64,000 nt of DNA from Panulirus ornatus (GCF_036320965.1 NC_092236.1:17439518-17503517); one strand, 5' to 3'. Numbered from the stretch's first letter, positions 37,769 through 51,231 are shown. Numbers and translations are program-made. Notes: generated by a model not told the origin, from the letters alone.

Positions 37769-38128
37769 CTGCGATAAATCCATCAGTAATGAACGTATCT
37801 CACAAATAGCCGCTCTTGCTTTAGTCTTTTATCTATTAATTAGCACGTATGTATTTTTGCAAGTCTAAATGGATTTCATTACGGCAAAAGCTCTCAGTCT
37901 ATTTCCACTGGAGTAATCGTTTGTTAGACATTTCCGAAAAGAAAAAATTACCATTCTTTTTTCCCCCGTTTCACAGTGAAGCGCTCATTGTACTTTAATT
38001 AGCTATTAAGAGTTTTTGTTTACCCAGGCAGAACAAGATATTATGGTTTCTGCTTCGCTCAGTATAGATGTTTGTCATGAAATGTGAATTGGTTGATTAA
38101 TACTGATTGCGACCGCTCGCCGTTATGA

Positions 38129-38129
<1 letters not shown>

Positions 38130-38176
<47 letters not shown>
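38130..38176. repeat. (GT)n microsatellite
   Basis: A pure GT run. Confidence 0.97.
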
Positions 38177-38179
<3 letters not shown>

Positions 38180-38279
38180 ATTACTTGTACTGTACGGTGA
38201 GGGAATTGTATACATTCGTGGGGTCTCATCTCATGAAATCTCTTTACTATAATACAACTTTTTACATTTCTGTGTACCG

Positions 38280-40110
38280 TCTACATTGGCAAAAGTCATT
38301 TATTTCATTTATCCACTTTTCTTATCAAAGTATTTCTTCACATCGTTTCTCGCTTGATTTCATGTTCTGTCATCTGGAAGTCCTATTGACATCATGAAGC
38401 TGGTTTAAAAACAAAAGTTATGATCAGGTCACTCTACGCTCCTTTCTCTTCCATGGTCGATGAATATATATCATCTTGCCTTTCCCGGTAACTCATTTCT
38501 CTCAAACTTGGTGCGGTCTTTGTTATCCTACTCTGGACATTCTCTATCAGCCTTTGGTGCTTCTGTACGCAAGGTGACCAAACTTGAATAGTGTAATCTA
38601 GTTTTGGACAAATGTAAGGCACGTACAGTTTGCTGAATTTCTCCATATCCCTAAACTTGCATGCAAAACTGATCCCTGGCCACAGAGAGTTGTGTCTCCT
38701 TTATTATCCTCCCTAAGGTGAGGGTTTGATTTTAGGTCTGGGACGATGTTCACTCCCATGTCCCTTTCACAGAGTTTCCTACTTCTCATCTCTTGATATG
38801 TATCATTCATATCGAAGCCTTCTTTCATTGTGTCCCATCTTCATCCATGCTCTAAAGAAGGGACTCTCGTCTTCTGCCTGTAGACACGCCGAGAAAGCAG
38901 ACATACGAACGATGACCAACCCCCCGCAATACACAGGTGCCTATAACTCAACAATTTTGGCATCATCCGCAAACACATTCAGGTAGGATTCTAATCCTTC
39001 TGACAAGTCATTTACAAATATCAAGAAGAGCAGAACCTGCGGAACGCCACTGGTAACCTCCATCCATTTTGAGAAGGCTCCCCTTACATGTTTTCTTTGT
39101 CCCCCTCCAACTAATAGCCAGCGATGTTGTCTCCCCTTTATTTCCGCTTGGAGACCCAGATCCTTTACCAACCTATGTTGTGCAGACTCTTTACTTTATA
39201 GCATTTCAGGTACAGACAATCCACCCAGTCTTCTCTTTCGTCTAAGTTGGAGCTCACTCTCTCATAGAAATCTATAATCGTTCCACGTGAACATTTGGCC
39301 CTGAAACTGAGTTATCTCTCACTCTGGTAGTTTCTTCTCTGCACGAAGTTGCCCATTTGCATTCTGATTATCTTTTTTAGCTCTTTACAGACCACACCCC
39401 TCTGGAGACTGCTCTGAAGTTCAGCTCATCCTCCCGCTCTCCTTTTTTCTTGAAGATAATACATGACCTCTTCGACTCCTTTTGCATTTTAACCTTCTCC
39501 AACGACAATTGAACATCTCAGGTGGTTGGTTCGTCAAGTGCGTCTGCACACATCTTCAGAACGTATGAAGAAATATCGTGAGGACCCGAAGCCTTATATG
39601 GTACAAGAGCCTTCAATGTTTCGTCTATGTCTTCCCTAGATATTCCAGTGCTTCCAGAGACCTCCTCGCCATGGTGATGGGAGTACATTGCTTTCCACTA
39701 GAAAGACACTCAGAACCTGTCATTCAGTTCCTCGCATATCCTTACATCATCCTCGACGCGTTTTTCCTCTGAATCCTTTAGCCTTATCACCTCCTCTGTG
39801 ATTGAAAATTTACTCCTGATAAAATGATGAAAAAGTTTTACATTGTTTATTGCCTTGTTCACAACATTATTTTCAAAGTGCCTCTATTCCGCCGTTCTGA
39901 TCCCTCTATACTCGTCTGTTTCTCTTTTACCCTTATCACAGCACATCGCTTAGCGCCTTTGCTTTTTGACATCACTTACTGAAGCACCCTTTCCTCTTTC
40001 TCAACCTTCCCTCTGTATCTGAGGCTAGATGGACCCATGTTCCTCCTTCACTGTAAATTTTGCAAGACCTTCCATCATATTAATCTGGTTCCTAGCTACC
40101 GAACTCCACT
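38280..40110 (-). pseudogene. CR1-like LINE, long decayed copy
   Basis: Minus-strand reading across frames gives: 'AINNVKLFHHFIRSKFSI' and 'TEEVIRLKDSEEKRVEDD' (pre-RT region); 'ISREDIDETLKALVPYKA' with 'SGPHDISSYVLKMCADAL' (KAPGPDGI-type block); 'FYERVSSNLDEREDWVDCLY' (motif A region); 'VTSGVPQ' with 'LLFLIFVNDLSEGLESYLN' and 'FADDAKIVEL' (catalytic block, with a short deletion after VPQ); and 'LYVPYICPKLDYTIQVWSPC' with 'VQSRITKTAPSLREMSYRER'. The order is complete for the RT and C-terminus. Many stops and frameshifts show that it is long dead. No endonuclease was identified. Confidence 0.8.
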
Positions 40111-40343
40111 TTCCAATTCACGTTAGCATAGATAGTGCCAAGTGCTCTATAGTTTCCACGATTATAATTCCCTTTTAACAGCCTCATTTACCACGTAATG
40201 AAACTCAATTATTACATGATAATTTTTTCTAACTGGCGTATTACATATGTTATTTTCAATTCGAATGTTACAATGAGTTGAGATAAGATCGAGCAATAAT
40301 GGTATATCAGTCCCTTTGATCCTAGTAAGTGTGTTTGTTTGCA

Positions 40344-40395
40344 CTTGTGTGTGTGTGTGTGTGTCTGTGTGTGTGTGTGTAAGTCTGTGTGTGCC
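40344..40395. repeat. (GT)n imperfect microsatellite
   Basis: A GT run with TCTGTG interruptions. Confidence 0.9.
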
Positions 40396-40927
40396 ACTCT
40401 TCACTATAAAGAATTTCAAATGGTTATGGCAACGAGAACAGCTTTTTTCCCCAAGAAAAAACGACTTCACATGGAACTTCCAGGAAGCATGAGGTAGAAA
40501 AACGAGGACTAAAGTGTGTAATAACGAAACACGGGAAATGAAACGATGAAGAGATACAGAGATACACTGTATCCTAGAAGAAAGAATACACCATGTAGAG
40601 GTAGTCATTTTCTGGCGCGTACATTATAGGCCCAGAGTTAATGAGGATAATTTTCCCCTACATTACCCTGAATGCTAATGATGTTTAGGCCTCATCTTAG
40701 CCTTAATCTTTTAACTTTCTTTACACGATGAAATCGAGGTATGAGGAAGTCCAACGCGGCTGTGAGCGAGTCAGGGAGCCTGGGCAGAATGGGAGAGTGG
40801 GACGAGAGGAGAGGATGAGTGAGGGAGGTTAAGGTGAGGAGAGGGGAAACGACAGCATAATAAGGGGAGGAAAGAGGAGTCTGACAGCACGTGGAAGACC
40901 ATGAGATTTAGAAGTCTTTAGAGTATA

Positions 40928-40928
<1 letters not shown>
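40396..40928. other. Unrecognised sequence
   Basis: No supported gene. Confidence 0.55.

Positions 40929-41007
<79 letters not shown>
40929..41007. repeat. (TA)n microsatellite
   Basis: A TA run with one TATG interruption. Confidence 0.97.
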
Positions 41008-42655
41008 GGAAGAGGAAACGATGAAGAATCAGGAGTATTGCTGAAAAGCATGAAATTATTCGAGAAAATAGAATTTGTCGTAAAAAAGAAGGAAGGACAT
41101 GAGTAGAAGGAGGAGGGTAAAGGTAAGAGAAGGGTGAAGGAGGAGAAGGGAGCAAGGGTGAGGGTTGGGGTATATGAGTGGGGGGGGGATGGGCAGGGGT
41201 GACGGAGAGGGAGAAATCACGGGCGAGGGAAGAAGAGAGAGGGCAAGGATGAGGGAGGAGGAGGAGGAGAGAGGGCAGGGACGAGGAAGAGGATTACGAT
41301 AAATTTTGATATCATTCATAGAAAGTCGTCCCGAAGGATAGGCGCCGGAGGGGCGGAGGCGGAAGGAAATTGAGAAAATCTAGAGGTGAGAGAAGTGGGA
41401 TTGTGGTACGGCGGAGGGAGGTGGGGAGGGGATTATGGCAGCGGACGTTGGGGACGAGGGAGCTTTGGGCACACCGACTGGTGAACCTGGAGATGAGATG
41501 CGACAGAGGCTGGATGCAGTTTTGTCCAGTCTGAACGACCGAGTGAGGAGCAGATGTAAGCAGACTGGAAAAGGAAGATTTACATTCATTTCAGCTGATG
41601 TATTATTATTGATACTAAGAATCATAGGAAAGAAGAGACAATAGAAACTAAATTCGGTGATGTGATGGAAGCTATTCAAGCATCCGTAAGTTGGAGTGGT
41701 GGAGATTAACTCCTGTGAAGACAGAATGAAATGATATAAGGAGAATGCCCAAGTACCAAGGAAGGTATGATTAAGGTGGAGATGAGGTGTATAACAGAGC
41801 TCTAAGATAAGACGGGGTGGGTGATTAAGAGAGGAAGAGAAGGCAGAAATGAGAGAGAAAGAGAACAGAGGCAAAGGAGGAGCAGAGGTCGTTGTTTACA
41901 AAGGGAAAGTGAACTATCTCACAGCAATGAGAGAGGCTGCAACTATCCACCGATGTACATAACGAGAAATGCCTATCTCAGCTGATTTCTACCCTACGCC
42001 ATTAAGGAACCAACATCACTACACTTACAAAAGTGAAGTAGCTACGGGGGTATAACGAATTATATGAATAGAATAGGTGCCTAACAAACCATCCACGCAC
42101 ATCATTAAAACACACGCCACACGTCTATTCTCTGTAGAAATATTTTCCATTTCTCATACATACCATCCTCTGCCTAACCACTTCCTTCTTCCCTTCCTCA
42201 CCACCCACCCTGAAAATTAAGGATGAGGGAGTAATGGCAGGGAGAGGCGGGGGGAAAAAGACAGGGTGGGGGAAGATATGGAAAGAAACCATGGATAAGA
42301 GAGGGTGAGATGACAGGGGTGAGAACGACCGAGAAAGAGGAGGAAGAAGGCGAAATGGAGGCTGGAAGGGAGGTGCAAAACCAGAGGAAAGAGGTGGTGG
42401 TGAGGTGCTCCCATCATCCTGCCGTAGACCTTAAAGGCGGCAGAAGGAGTAGTGATCCTCCTTCATTCCCTACCGCTGGTCTTCAGGCCATCAGGAAGGG
42501 GTGGTGCTCCCCTCCCAGCCTCCCTTCCGTAGGCCTTGTGGCTCCCACGCTGACACAAGATGATGCCCTGAATGACGCCTCGGTAATAAAATGTTGACGA
42601 CGAACGAAGCTGTTGCTGTCGCGACGCGTCCTACACACTCCTGTCACGGAAGTAG

Positions 42656-42657
<2 letters not shown>
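41008..42657. other. Unrecognised sequence, purine-rich on the left
   Basis: 41090-41300 is strongly G/A-rich, including a (GGA)n patch near 41245-41270. No supported gene. Confidence 0.55.
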
Positions 42658-42712
<55 letters not shown>

Positions 42713-42748
42713 GAGAGGAGAGGAGAGGAGAGGAGAGGAGAGGAGAGA
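42658..42748. repeat. (GA)n(GGAGA)n compound microsatellite
   Basis: GA at 42658-42706 passes into regular GGAGA pentamers to 42747, an apparent transition between two repeat units. Confidence 0.96.
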
Positions 42749-43335
42749 GCTGTGAGCGCCTGACTTGCCGTATGGCATCGCGAGTAGACACAGTTTTATA
42801 TAGGGAAGATCTCTAATGGGAACAGCTGGTGCTGGACGGAAGACATCCATGTTTGAATCTTGATACTGTGGAGGTAGATGCAAGTACGTGAGGCAATGTG
42901 AGGGAGGCTGGTTGAAGGAGGAAGTCGTGTAGGAGGAGGTGGGGTTTCCCTAGTAAAGGAAGCTGTTCTATCCCTACGATCTGGGGTTCACACCATCACA
43001 TCTTGACGGATACTGACAACTTAAGGATCGTTCATGTAACACGTAAACTGTTATCCTTTAGATAACCATGAATGAAAGGTTTCGAACAGTAGAAAAGGAT
43101 AAATGCTAATCACGCATGGAAAATGTACCCTAAAATTTACAGATGAAGAGTTCTGTGAAAATCCCTCACCCCAAGTCTCAGAGGACACATTGTATGGATG
43201 GATGGATTTAATGTGCCTGTGTATGTATTAGTGTGATAATTTGGCTATACACTATGGGGAGAGAGTTATGCTCTCTTGCTTAATTTCCTGTTATGACCTC
43301 TTGTTTCATATCTATGCCATTCGAAGAACTGTTCA

Positions 43336-43337
<2 letters not shown>
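42749..43337. other. Unrecognised sequence
   Basis: No supported gene. Confidence 0.55.
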
Positions 43338-43402
<65 letters not shown>

Positions 43403-43414
43403 GTGTGTGTGTGT
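43338..43414. repeat. (GT)n microsatellite
   Basis: A GT run with one TT interruption near 43401. Confidence 0.97.
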
Positions 43415-43517
43415 TATCTTAAACTAATCATGAAGGTTTAATACCTTTACAACAACAAAAAACTCCACCTTCCAATACCTTATCGGTCCAATCCACGTTA
43501 GTCCAGCTGACTCGAGT

Positions 43518-43519
<2 letters not shown>

Positions 43520-43567
<48 letters not shown>
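43520..43567. repeat. (CA)n microsatellite
   Basis: A pure CA run, complementary to the GT tract about 110 bp upstream. Confidence 0.97.
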
Positions 43568-43568
<1 letters not shown>

Positions 43569-44540
43569 GTGTTCCTCTCCTCACCACACATCATCCCACC
43601 AATACACACACAAACACCAGAACCCTCCCTCAACACACTGGCACTGAACAGACACATCTTAAACTCCCAGCACATAAACTCCGGACAACAGAACCATAAC
43701 ACACCAAGAACACAAAAGCGGTAGAACAACACACATAAAATAGGAGCCACAAAAGCCAGGCACCCGGAAGGGCAGAAGATAAAGCCTGCTAGCTCAAGGT
43801 CAACACACTGGGATCACGCTGAGCCCACTGCCATTACAGGAAGACTGAATAGTCACACTTGAAAAAAAAAAATGAAAGGAAAGTAAGTAACAGCAGCGTC
43901 TAAAGTCACCCCCTTAAGACGATGGATAATTGCAGAGGTGAAGAATGGGTTCCGGCCATCAGTGGTATAGCCTATAAGGTAGCGATGTTTGGCATCATTA
44001 GCCCACCGCTTATAGAACCATAATGTATCATACCACTCCTGTACAGTTCATCACGTACAATATTACCCAGGTCTTGTACGAGGCAGTAAATACCCAGCCC
44101 ATCCGCAACAAGTTAACTCGAAACTGAAAAAAAAAAACAAAGAATATACCCTAGGAAAAATCCTCCTCGTGAAATATCTCAATACATTTGAGCAAAACGT
44201 ACGAACAAGTATCAACAAAATAGATACGCTCATTAATCTTAGACTAAGAGACATGTGTACCTATAATATACAGTATATGTACCACAGGGTGATGTATACT
44301 AAAAAATTCCTTGGGATTGGATCCTTAGCAGATAAGTATGTAAGATGGAGATAAAAAGAAATCTTAGCAACGGAAGAGAAGAAAATTTTAATGAAAGTTC
44401 TTCAACCACATAGAAAACTGGAGGCACCAAACATAAGATGAATTGCCATAAAAAAAATCAAAGGTAATTTGGGAAATCAACGGTACAGAGAACCATCTGA
44501 CAAACAGATTTATCTGATCTATAAAACAACAAATCCTACT
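43568..44540. other. Unrecognised sequence
   Basis: No supported gene. Confidence 0.55.

Positions 44541-44615
<75 letters not shown>
44541..44615. repeat. (CT)n microsatellite
   Basis: A pure CT run, followed by CCACC-rich DNA to about 44820. Confidence 0.97.
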
Positions 44616-44617
<2 letters not shown>

Positions 44618-44879
44618 AACATCCTCCACCCTCCCATTCTCTCCACCTAGCCCACCAGCACCACCTGCACTCGTTTCCACCAGGCCTCTTTACACCAAAC
44701 CACTCACGTCCACCTGACTTAACCTCCACCACCTCCCCGAACCTTCCGAACCTTCCACCCACCCCACCCACCGCCACCACTATCTCCCGTCTTACCCACC
44801 CCGCCCACGCGCCCACCCCGCAACCAACAAATAGACTGCCACCTACATACAGACACCCGACAAATATATAGCCCACCTC

Positions 44880-46204
44880 TTTTCCCTGAATGGCCGACGT
44901 GTGCCTTGGCTGGGCAGCCTGAGAAAATACTACTAAGAAGATTTAAGAATTTATGCTCTTCTGAAGGAGCGGCTATTGCTGCACAAAAACCTTAAGATTA
45001 GTTTCCTCGTCTCTCATTTTGAAGCACATTTGTAGGTTTAACCCCCTCTCCCCCCACCCCTCCTTCCTTACCCCAACCTTTTTTTTTTTTTTCTCTCCTT
45101 CTTTCTCTCTTTTGTCTCTCTGACTGAGTCTGATACTTGTGGATGGGGGACCACGATGCGTGCAGAAAACATTTCTTTATTACTGATGCGATCACAGTGT
45201 TTGGATCTGGTCGTGTGTGCTTTTCGCTCGAGGTGAAATAACTTTGGGGGTTTCTAAATCTTCTGCACAACGCCACAGCCCTGTGAGCTGCAGTAAGCCT
45301 GGCTTGGCTTTGCTCTTGCAATGCACAATAGTTTGGATATGATGAGGTTGCAAGGGAAAAAAACGAAAACAAATCCCGTTCAATTTCGTCTCGGGAGCCA
45401 CAGGGGGAAAATTACCACTGGCTTTACTCATGAATTTTGAGATGACGCTCAGTGCATGTGAGTCTGCAGGCTAGTGGATCTCTCATACGTGTGGGTCTGT
45501 ATCATCCGTATCGAAGGTCCCGTGGAGATGTGTACGTGCAAGGGTGTGCCTTACCATATGTACGTGAGAGCTCATATGTAAGATAGCCATGCCTACGTGA
45601 GATCTCGTATACACGGCAGTGTCTCCTTACTATTTGAATTCCCCGTGCGAATTGCTGTGTGAACTTTGAATGAAGTTACGAAGCATGGACAGTGGCTTTC
45701 CTGACACAAACGTCCATGTAAAGATCTCTAGTTATCTGTCCCTGAGACCAGGGCCTTACAGATATTCTGAGAGAGTGATAACCCACATAAATGTTTATGA
45801 TAATATGAAAATCTAATGTAAAGCTGATTTCAGCAACTGAACTTATTCATTTACTTCTTCAGAGGTTTCAGACTAGACTTAATGAGGCTAGTTTGCCGCC
45901 ATATCAGATCAGTTGATTCTTTTTTCAAGGATTTTGATACTTTATGAAGAAAATCAATCAAAACAAGACAGCAAAGAAACAGAGTCAAATGCACGCGAAT
46001 CATTAAACACAGGAGCTAGGTAAATCATATAATACAACCGTCAACATCTATGGCAACCTAGATCAAGATATTGTATGCAATTAATCGGCATTCGAGAGTT
46101 AATTCTCGGGAGTAGAAGGTACCCCATAACCACAGTACAGTGAGGTCGTTGCCTTACTGTGCAAAATGTTACATCTTGACTCCCCTACCCACTCCAAAGA
46201 GAGG
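44880..46204. other. Unrecognised sequence
   Basis: No supported gene. A T-run and CT patch lie at 45078-45120. Confidence 0.55.
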
Positions 46205-46690
46205 TGGCAATGCTGAGGACGTATACCCCATCAACCAATCAACGTCTAGAGCGAATACGCAATGAACAAATGGACATCAGACCATCTACCACATCAGCCA
46301 ATCTACAACCAAGAGAGAGATGTTACCAGTCACTCGACACCGAGAATGATTTCGCAAATGAGCCAGTCATGATCATGCCCGAATACTTTAATAACCAATC
46401 AACACGGAAGAGGATTAGTTCGTCGACAAATCAACACCGAGAACGAATACTCTATTAGCCAATCAACGCCGAGGACGAATACTCTATCTGTGCATCAAAA
46501 CTGAGAACGAATACTCTATATTCTTTCCAACCAACACCGAGACCAGGGAAATTAAAAGCCAGTCATCACCGAGGATGCATATTTTGTCGGCCAATCAGCA
46601 GGAAATGCGAATGCACTATCGCCCAATCAGCGGAAAGGAGGACTACCCTCTGAGCCAACGAACACGTTGGTCGCCAGTCAGCATCCATGT
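46205..46690. repeat. Degenerate minisatellite, about 30-bp units
   Basis: The phrases CCAATCAACACCGAGAACG and GAATACTCTATTAGCC recur with heavy drift. The clearest adjacent units are at 46425-46530. Apparent ORFs are repeat translations. Confidence 0.75.
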
Positions 46691-46721
46691 CGTCATTCGC
46701 TAGTAAGTACCGAGATGATGG

Positions 46722-46726
<5 letters not shown>

Positions 46727-46811
<85 letters not shown>
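46727..46811. repeat. (GA)n microsatellite
   Basis: A pure GA run. Confidence 0.97.
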
Positions 46812-46814
<3 letters not shown>

Positions 46815-47230
46815 CTTACGAGTACTTACGACGAGATTTTGCCAAAAAAGGCAGGGCTAGCGCGTAGCGCTCACCTCAGGAAAATATGGAGTTCCGAAGA
46901 ACGAGTCGTGTGAGTTACGTGTTGTCAAGTGTTGGTTTTAAGGTGGAGAGATTGTACATTTGTGGACTGAAAGAAAGAAAGCACAGCTACCTGGGCCATA
47001 GGAGTGACAACTGACAGCCACTGTAGTGCTGGCTCACTGCGCAGCCGTCTCTTACCCTCCCGATACCCAGGCGGGTAGTACCGGTAATATACCTCCCTGG
47101 TCCGTGACTGCCTACCACATACTACCTACCCATAAGGTAGTGAAAAGTAATAGATGAAACAAAAAGGAAAGAAAGAAAATGAAAAAGAATGAAAGAACAG
47201 AATGGAACAAAATAAAGAGGATTTACCTAG

Positions 47231-47234
<4 letters not shown>
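46812..47234. other. Unrecognised sequence
   Basis: No supported gene. Confidence 0.55.

Positions 47235-47279
<45 letters not shown>
47235..47279. repeat. (GA)n microsatellite
   Basis: A pure GA run. Confidence 0.97.
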
Positions 47280-47280
<1 letters not shown>

Positions 47281-48180
47281 TGGACACCCACGATAGAGTA
47301 GTTTGGACTAAAAATATTCAAAGCTTCTACCTCCCCGTTTGTTGCAAGTTAGGCCACTTTCGCCATAAAAAAAAGGGGGACTACCATAAAGTTGGTGAAT
47401 TTAATTTCAAGATTCTCAGACTAAGTTTGAGACTTTAAGGGAGGCAAAGTTATAGGCCGGTTGAATATAAAAGAAAAAAAGAGAAATTTTTTCTTTTTCT
47501 TAATGCGTTTGTGTTTGACAGGAATGCATGTATAATAGGTGGACGACATACGCGGGTTTCACTCCATTTGATGCAGATGAATGAGAGATGCGAGAGATAT
47601 ACATTCTTTTTGAGACTTTTTGGGTCAAAATCGGTAAGTGGGAGAAAAGAAAAATGAGGGAATTACTGATGATCCAAGTAGAAAGAGAGAAAGAGAGAGA
47701 GGGAGGAGAAAGAAAGACGAACTGACACATCGGCAGAAATACACTGAGCTAAATGAACAGACACACAGTGTAAGACTGATGAATGGGAGGAAAATAACGA
47801 ACACATGGAACACACCAGAGACCGACTGACAAACAAACACACGGGTCCCTCCCGCAAGGGGTGTTGCAGGACTGCGCAAACCCATCGAAGCGCGAGCCCC
47901 GCTTGCAACTTTATGACGTCATAAAACTAGGTTCCTTAGGGGACGTTACTTAGGCCTACCGCTGAGGAAACCCAGGGACAAATGGCCACCAGAAGCAGGC
48001 CTATAAAATGGTCCTAACGAGTTTAGCATTGATCGCGTATTAGCACCAACACCGCCACCGCTGCTGCTGATGCTATTATTTTGCCACTGCTGTCTGTCAG
48101 TCTGTCTTCGGAGGAGGAAGTGAGTTCGATGAAGTATGGGAAGTAACGCCAAAAAAAAAAAGGAGAACACCATCACGCGG
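47280..48180. other. Unrecognised sequence
   Basis: No supported gene. Confidence 0.55.
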
Positions 48181-49470
48181 GTGTTATCGTAACCTGGACG
48201 GAGGAGGGTGGGTGGTTGCACGGGCCATAACATGGTATCGTAGGTGGGGAGGATGGTGAGAGGAGGAGCCTATCGTCGGGGTCGTCGAAGAAGTGGGGGA
48301 AGCTCGGCCTCAGAGAACATCGTTGCAGAGGAAGAACTCTCGTGGAACCCCCATAGTATGGAAGACTACCATAAAGAGGTCGATACGAAGGGCCACAGCA
48401 AAGTGCCATTGCAAAGGATTTCTGTCGACGTTCTTGGCAGAGGGTCATTATAGGTGGTTATGGTCGAGGGTCATGATGGGGTATACACGCGGTGGGGAAA
48501 ACCAACGTAGTGGGTAGATATAGAGAGCAATTACATGTCGCCGTCTTGAGAAACTTTCAAAGAAAAAGGGTTATTGCACAGAGCCATCACAAGGGTCGTG
48601 AAAGAGGGAAATCGTAATAGGTCGTCCTCGAGAACTACTTACCAAGAAGCCATCACTCGCAGGGACACCGTGGAAGGTCGTCACTGAGACTCATCCATCA
48701 CACCTCGTTCGGTGTCGGTCGTGAAAATAGAAAGACACATATGGTCGTGAGAGACAGCCATCAGAGGGAGTCGTCATTTAGGACAGTCGTGGGAGGCCGT
48801 TATGAAGAAGTCAAAACTATCCGGGAAAGAAATCCTTCCAGAGGATGAACATAGCCAGTCGTCACAGCAGATCTTCACAACGCGTCGTCACACAAAACCG
48901 TAACATGGATGTCACAGACGTTGATCACAGGAAGATCTTCACGGGAGACCTTTAGGGTAAAAAAAATATAAATCTTAACAAAGAGCCATCAAAGTAGGTC
49001 GTCTCAAAGAGCGATCACAGGGGAAGGGGAGACCGTCTCAGGGAATCATAAGAGACGGCAATCGTCGGGGGGAGGAGGGGAGGGGGAGGGGGGGAGAGTC
49101 CTACCAAAGAGTCATTCGGAGAGTGGGGACAGGGTGGGGCGGGGGATGGGGGGGGGGGGGGGTCGTCACAGAGGACGATCGTAGGAGATCATGGCAGAGA
49201 GAAATTACGGGGGCTTTCCGCAGAGATCCATCACCGGGGGATCATCTCGGAGGGTCATCATATGAGGTCGTTCTAGAGGACCATCACAATGGGTCGTGGT
49301 GGCTGAGGGCTGCAGGAGGGCATTAAAAAAGATCTGCCGCAGGAAACGCTCGTAAAAACCTTTCGAAGGAAACTGTCGCCGGGGTTGCGGCGGCGGCGGT
49401 GGCGGCGGCAAGGGGGGGGACGGTCGTGGATGGCTGTTGGAAGAAAGGTGCAGTGGGAGAAAACCTAAAG
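48180..49470. repeat. Old degenerate repeat array rich in GGTCGTC and GCCATCAC
   Basis: Over about 1.3 kb the phrases GGTCGTC(A/G) and GAG(C/A)CATCA alternate every 20-35 bp, too diverged to define one unit. G-runs lie at 49148-49161 and 49414-49420, and a CGG/TGG patch at 49388-49408. Confidence 0.6.
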
Positions 49471-49640
49471 ACCCCATCGCAAAAGGCTATTCGCACCGGG
49501 CTGTCATGAATGAATCTAACAAAAGAAAAAATAAGTAGCTTCGAAGACTTGCCTAAGAAGCACTTCGAGTTAACCCCTTGTATGCGTTAGTTACCTCGGG
49601 GAATATGTCGAAGGCAGGTTGTCTCCAGAGACTTTCCTTC

Positions 49641-49643
<3 letters not shown>

Positions 49644-49719
<76 letters not shown>
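49644..49719. repeat. (TA)n microsatellite
   Basis: A TA run ending at the 3' end of SINE-like copy 4. Confidence 0.97.
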
Positions 49720-49722
<3 letters not shown>

Positions 49723-49726
49723 AACT

Positions 49727-49943
49727 ATTCGCCATTTCCCGCGTTAGCGAGGTAGCGTTAAGAACAGAGGACTGGGCCTTTGAGGGAATATCCTTACCTG
49801 GCCCCGTTCTCTGTTCCTTCTTTTGGAAAATTAAAAAAAAGTAATGAGAAGGGAGGATTTCCAGCCCCCCGCTCCCTCCCCTTTTAGTCGCCTTCTACGA
49901 CACGCAGGGAATACGTGGGAAGTATTCTTTCTCCCCTATCCCC

Positions 49944-49948
<5 letters not shown>
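49727..49948 (-). mobile_element. SINE-like element, family S, copy 4
   Basis: A near-consensus copy. On the plus strand it reads ATTCGCCATTTCCCGCGTTA, GCGAGGTAGCG, GTTCCTTCTTTTGG, then TTTTAGTCGCCTTCTACGAC and the GGGAATACGTGGGAAG block, ending CTATCCCCAGGG at the next (TA)n. Both ends touch (TA)n. It has no ORF. The GTCGTAGAAGGCGACTAAAA motif resembles, from memory, a central motif shared by SINEs of other invertebrates. Confidence 0.85.

Positions 49949-50035
<87 letters not shown>
49949..50035. repeat. (TA)n linker between modules
   Basis: A TA run joining SINE-like copy 4 to Penelope-like copy C. Confidence 0.97.
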
Positions 50036-50318
<283 letters not shown>

Positions 50319-50555
50319 TATCCCTGGGGATAAGGGAGAAAGAATACTTCCCACGTATTCCCTGCGTGTCGTAGAAGGCGACTAAAAGGGAAGGGAGCGG
50401 ATGGCTGGAAATCCTCTCCTTTTTTTTTTTTTTTAATTTTCCAAAAGAAGGAACAGAGAAAGGGGCCAGGTGAGGATATTCCCTCAAAGGCCCAGTCCTC
50501 TGTTCTTAACGCTACCTCGCTAACTAGGGATATGGCGAATAGTATGAATAAATAA
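50319..50555 (+). mobile_element. SINE-like element, family S, copy 5
   Basis: It starts CTATCCCTGGGGATAAGGG, contains GTGTCGTAGAAGGCGACT, a T16 run and the GGAACAGAGAAAGG block. It ends CGCTACCTCGCTAACTAGGG, ATGGCGAATAGT and an AATA repeat tail that merges into (TA)n. It lies in inverted orientation to copy 4 about 370 bp away. Confidence 0.85.

Positions 50556-50620
<65 letters not shown>
50556..50620. repeat. (AATA)n to (TA)n tract
   Basis: A SINE tail of AATA units passing into TA repeats. Confidence 0.96.
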
Positions 50621-51170
<550 letters not shown>

Positions 51171-51173
51171 AAC

Positions 51174-51176
<3 letters not shown>

Positions 51177-51231
<55 letters not shown>
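51177..51231. repeat. (CT)n microsatellite
   Basis: A pure CT run. Confidence 0.97.

Noticed and set aside
43338..43567. GT and CA tracts facing each other as a designed inverted repeat
   Set aside because: Complementary GT and CA microsatellites about 110 bp apart are expected by chance at this density. No other symmetry surrounds them.
49388..49408. CpG-island-like or promoter region near the CGG runs
   Set aside because: The G/C-rich patch is short and part of the decayed repeat region. No core promoter elements or adjacent coding sequence.
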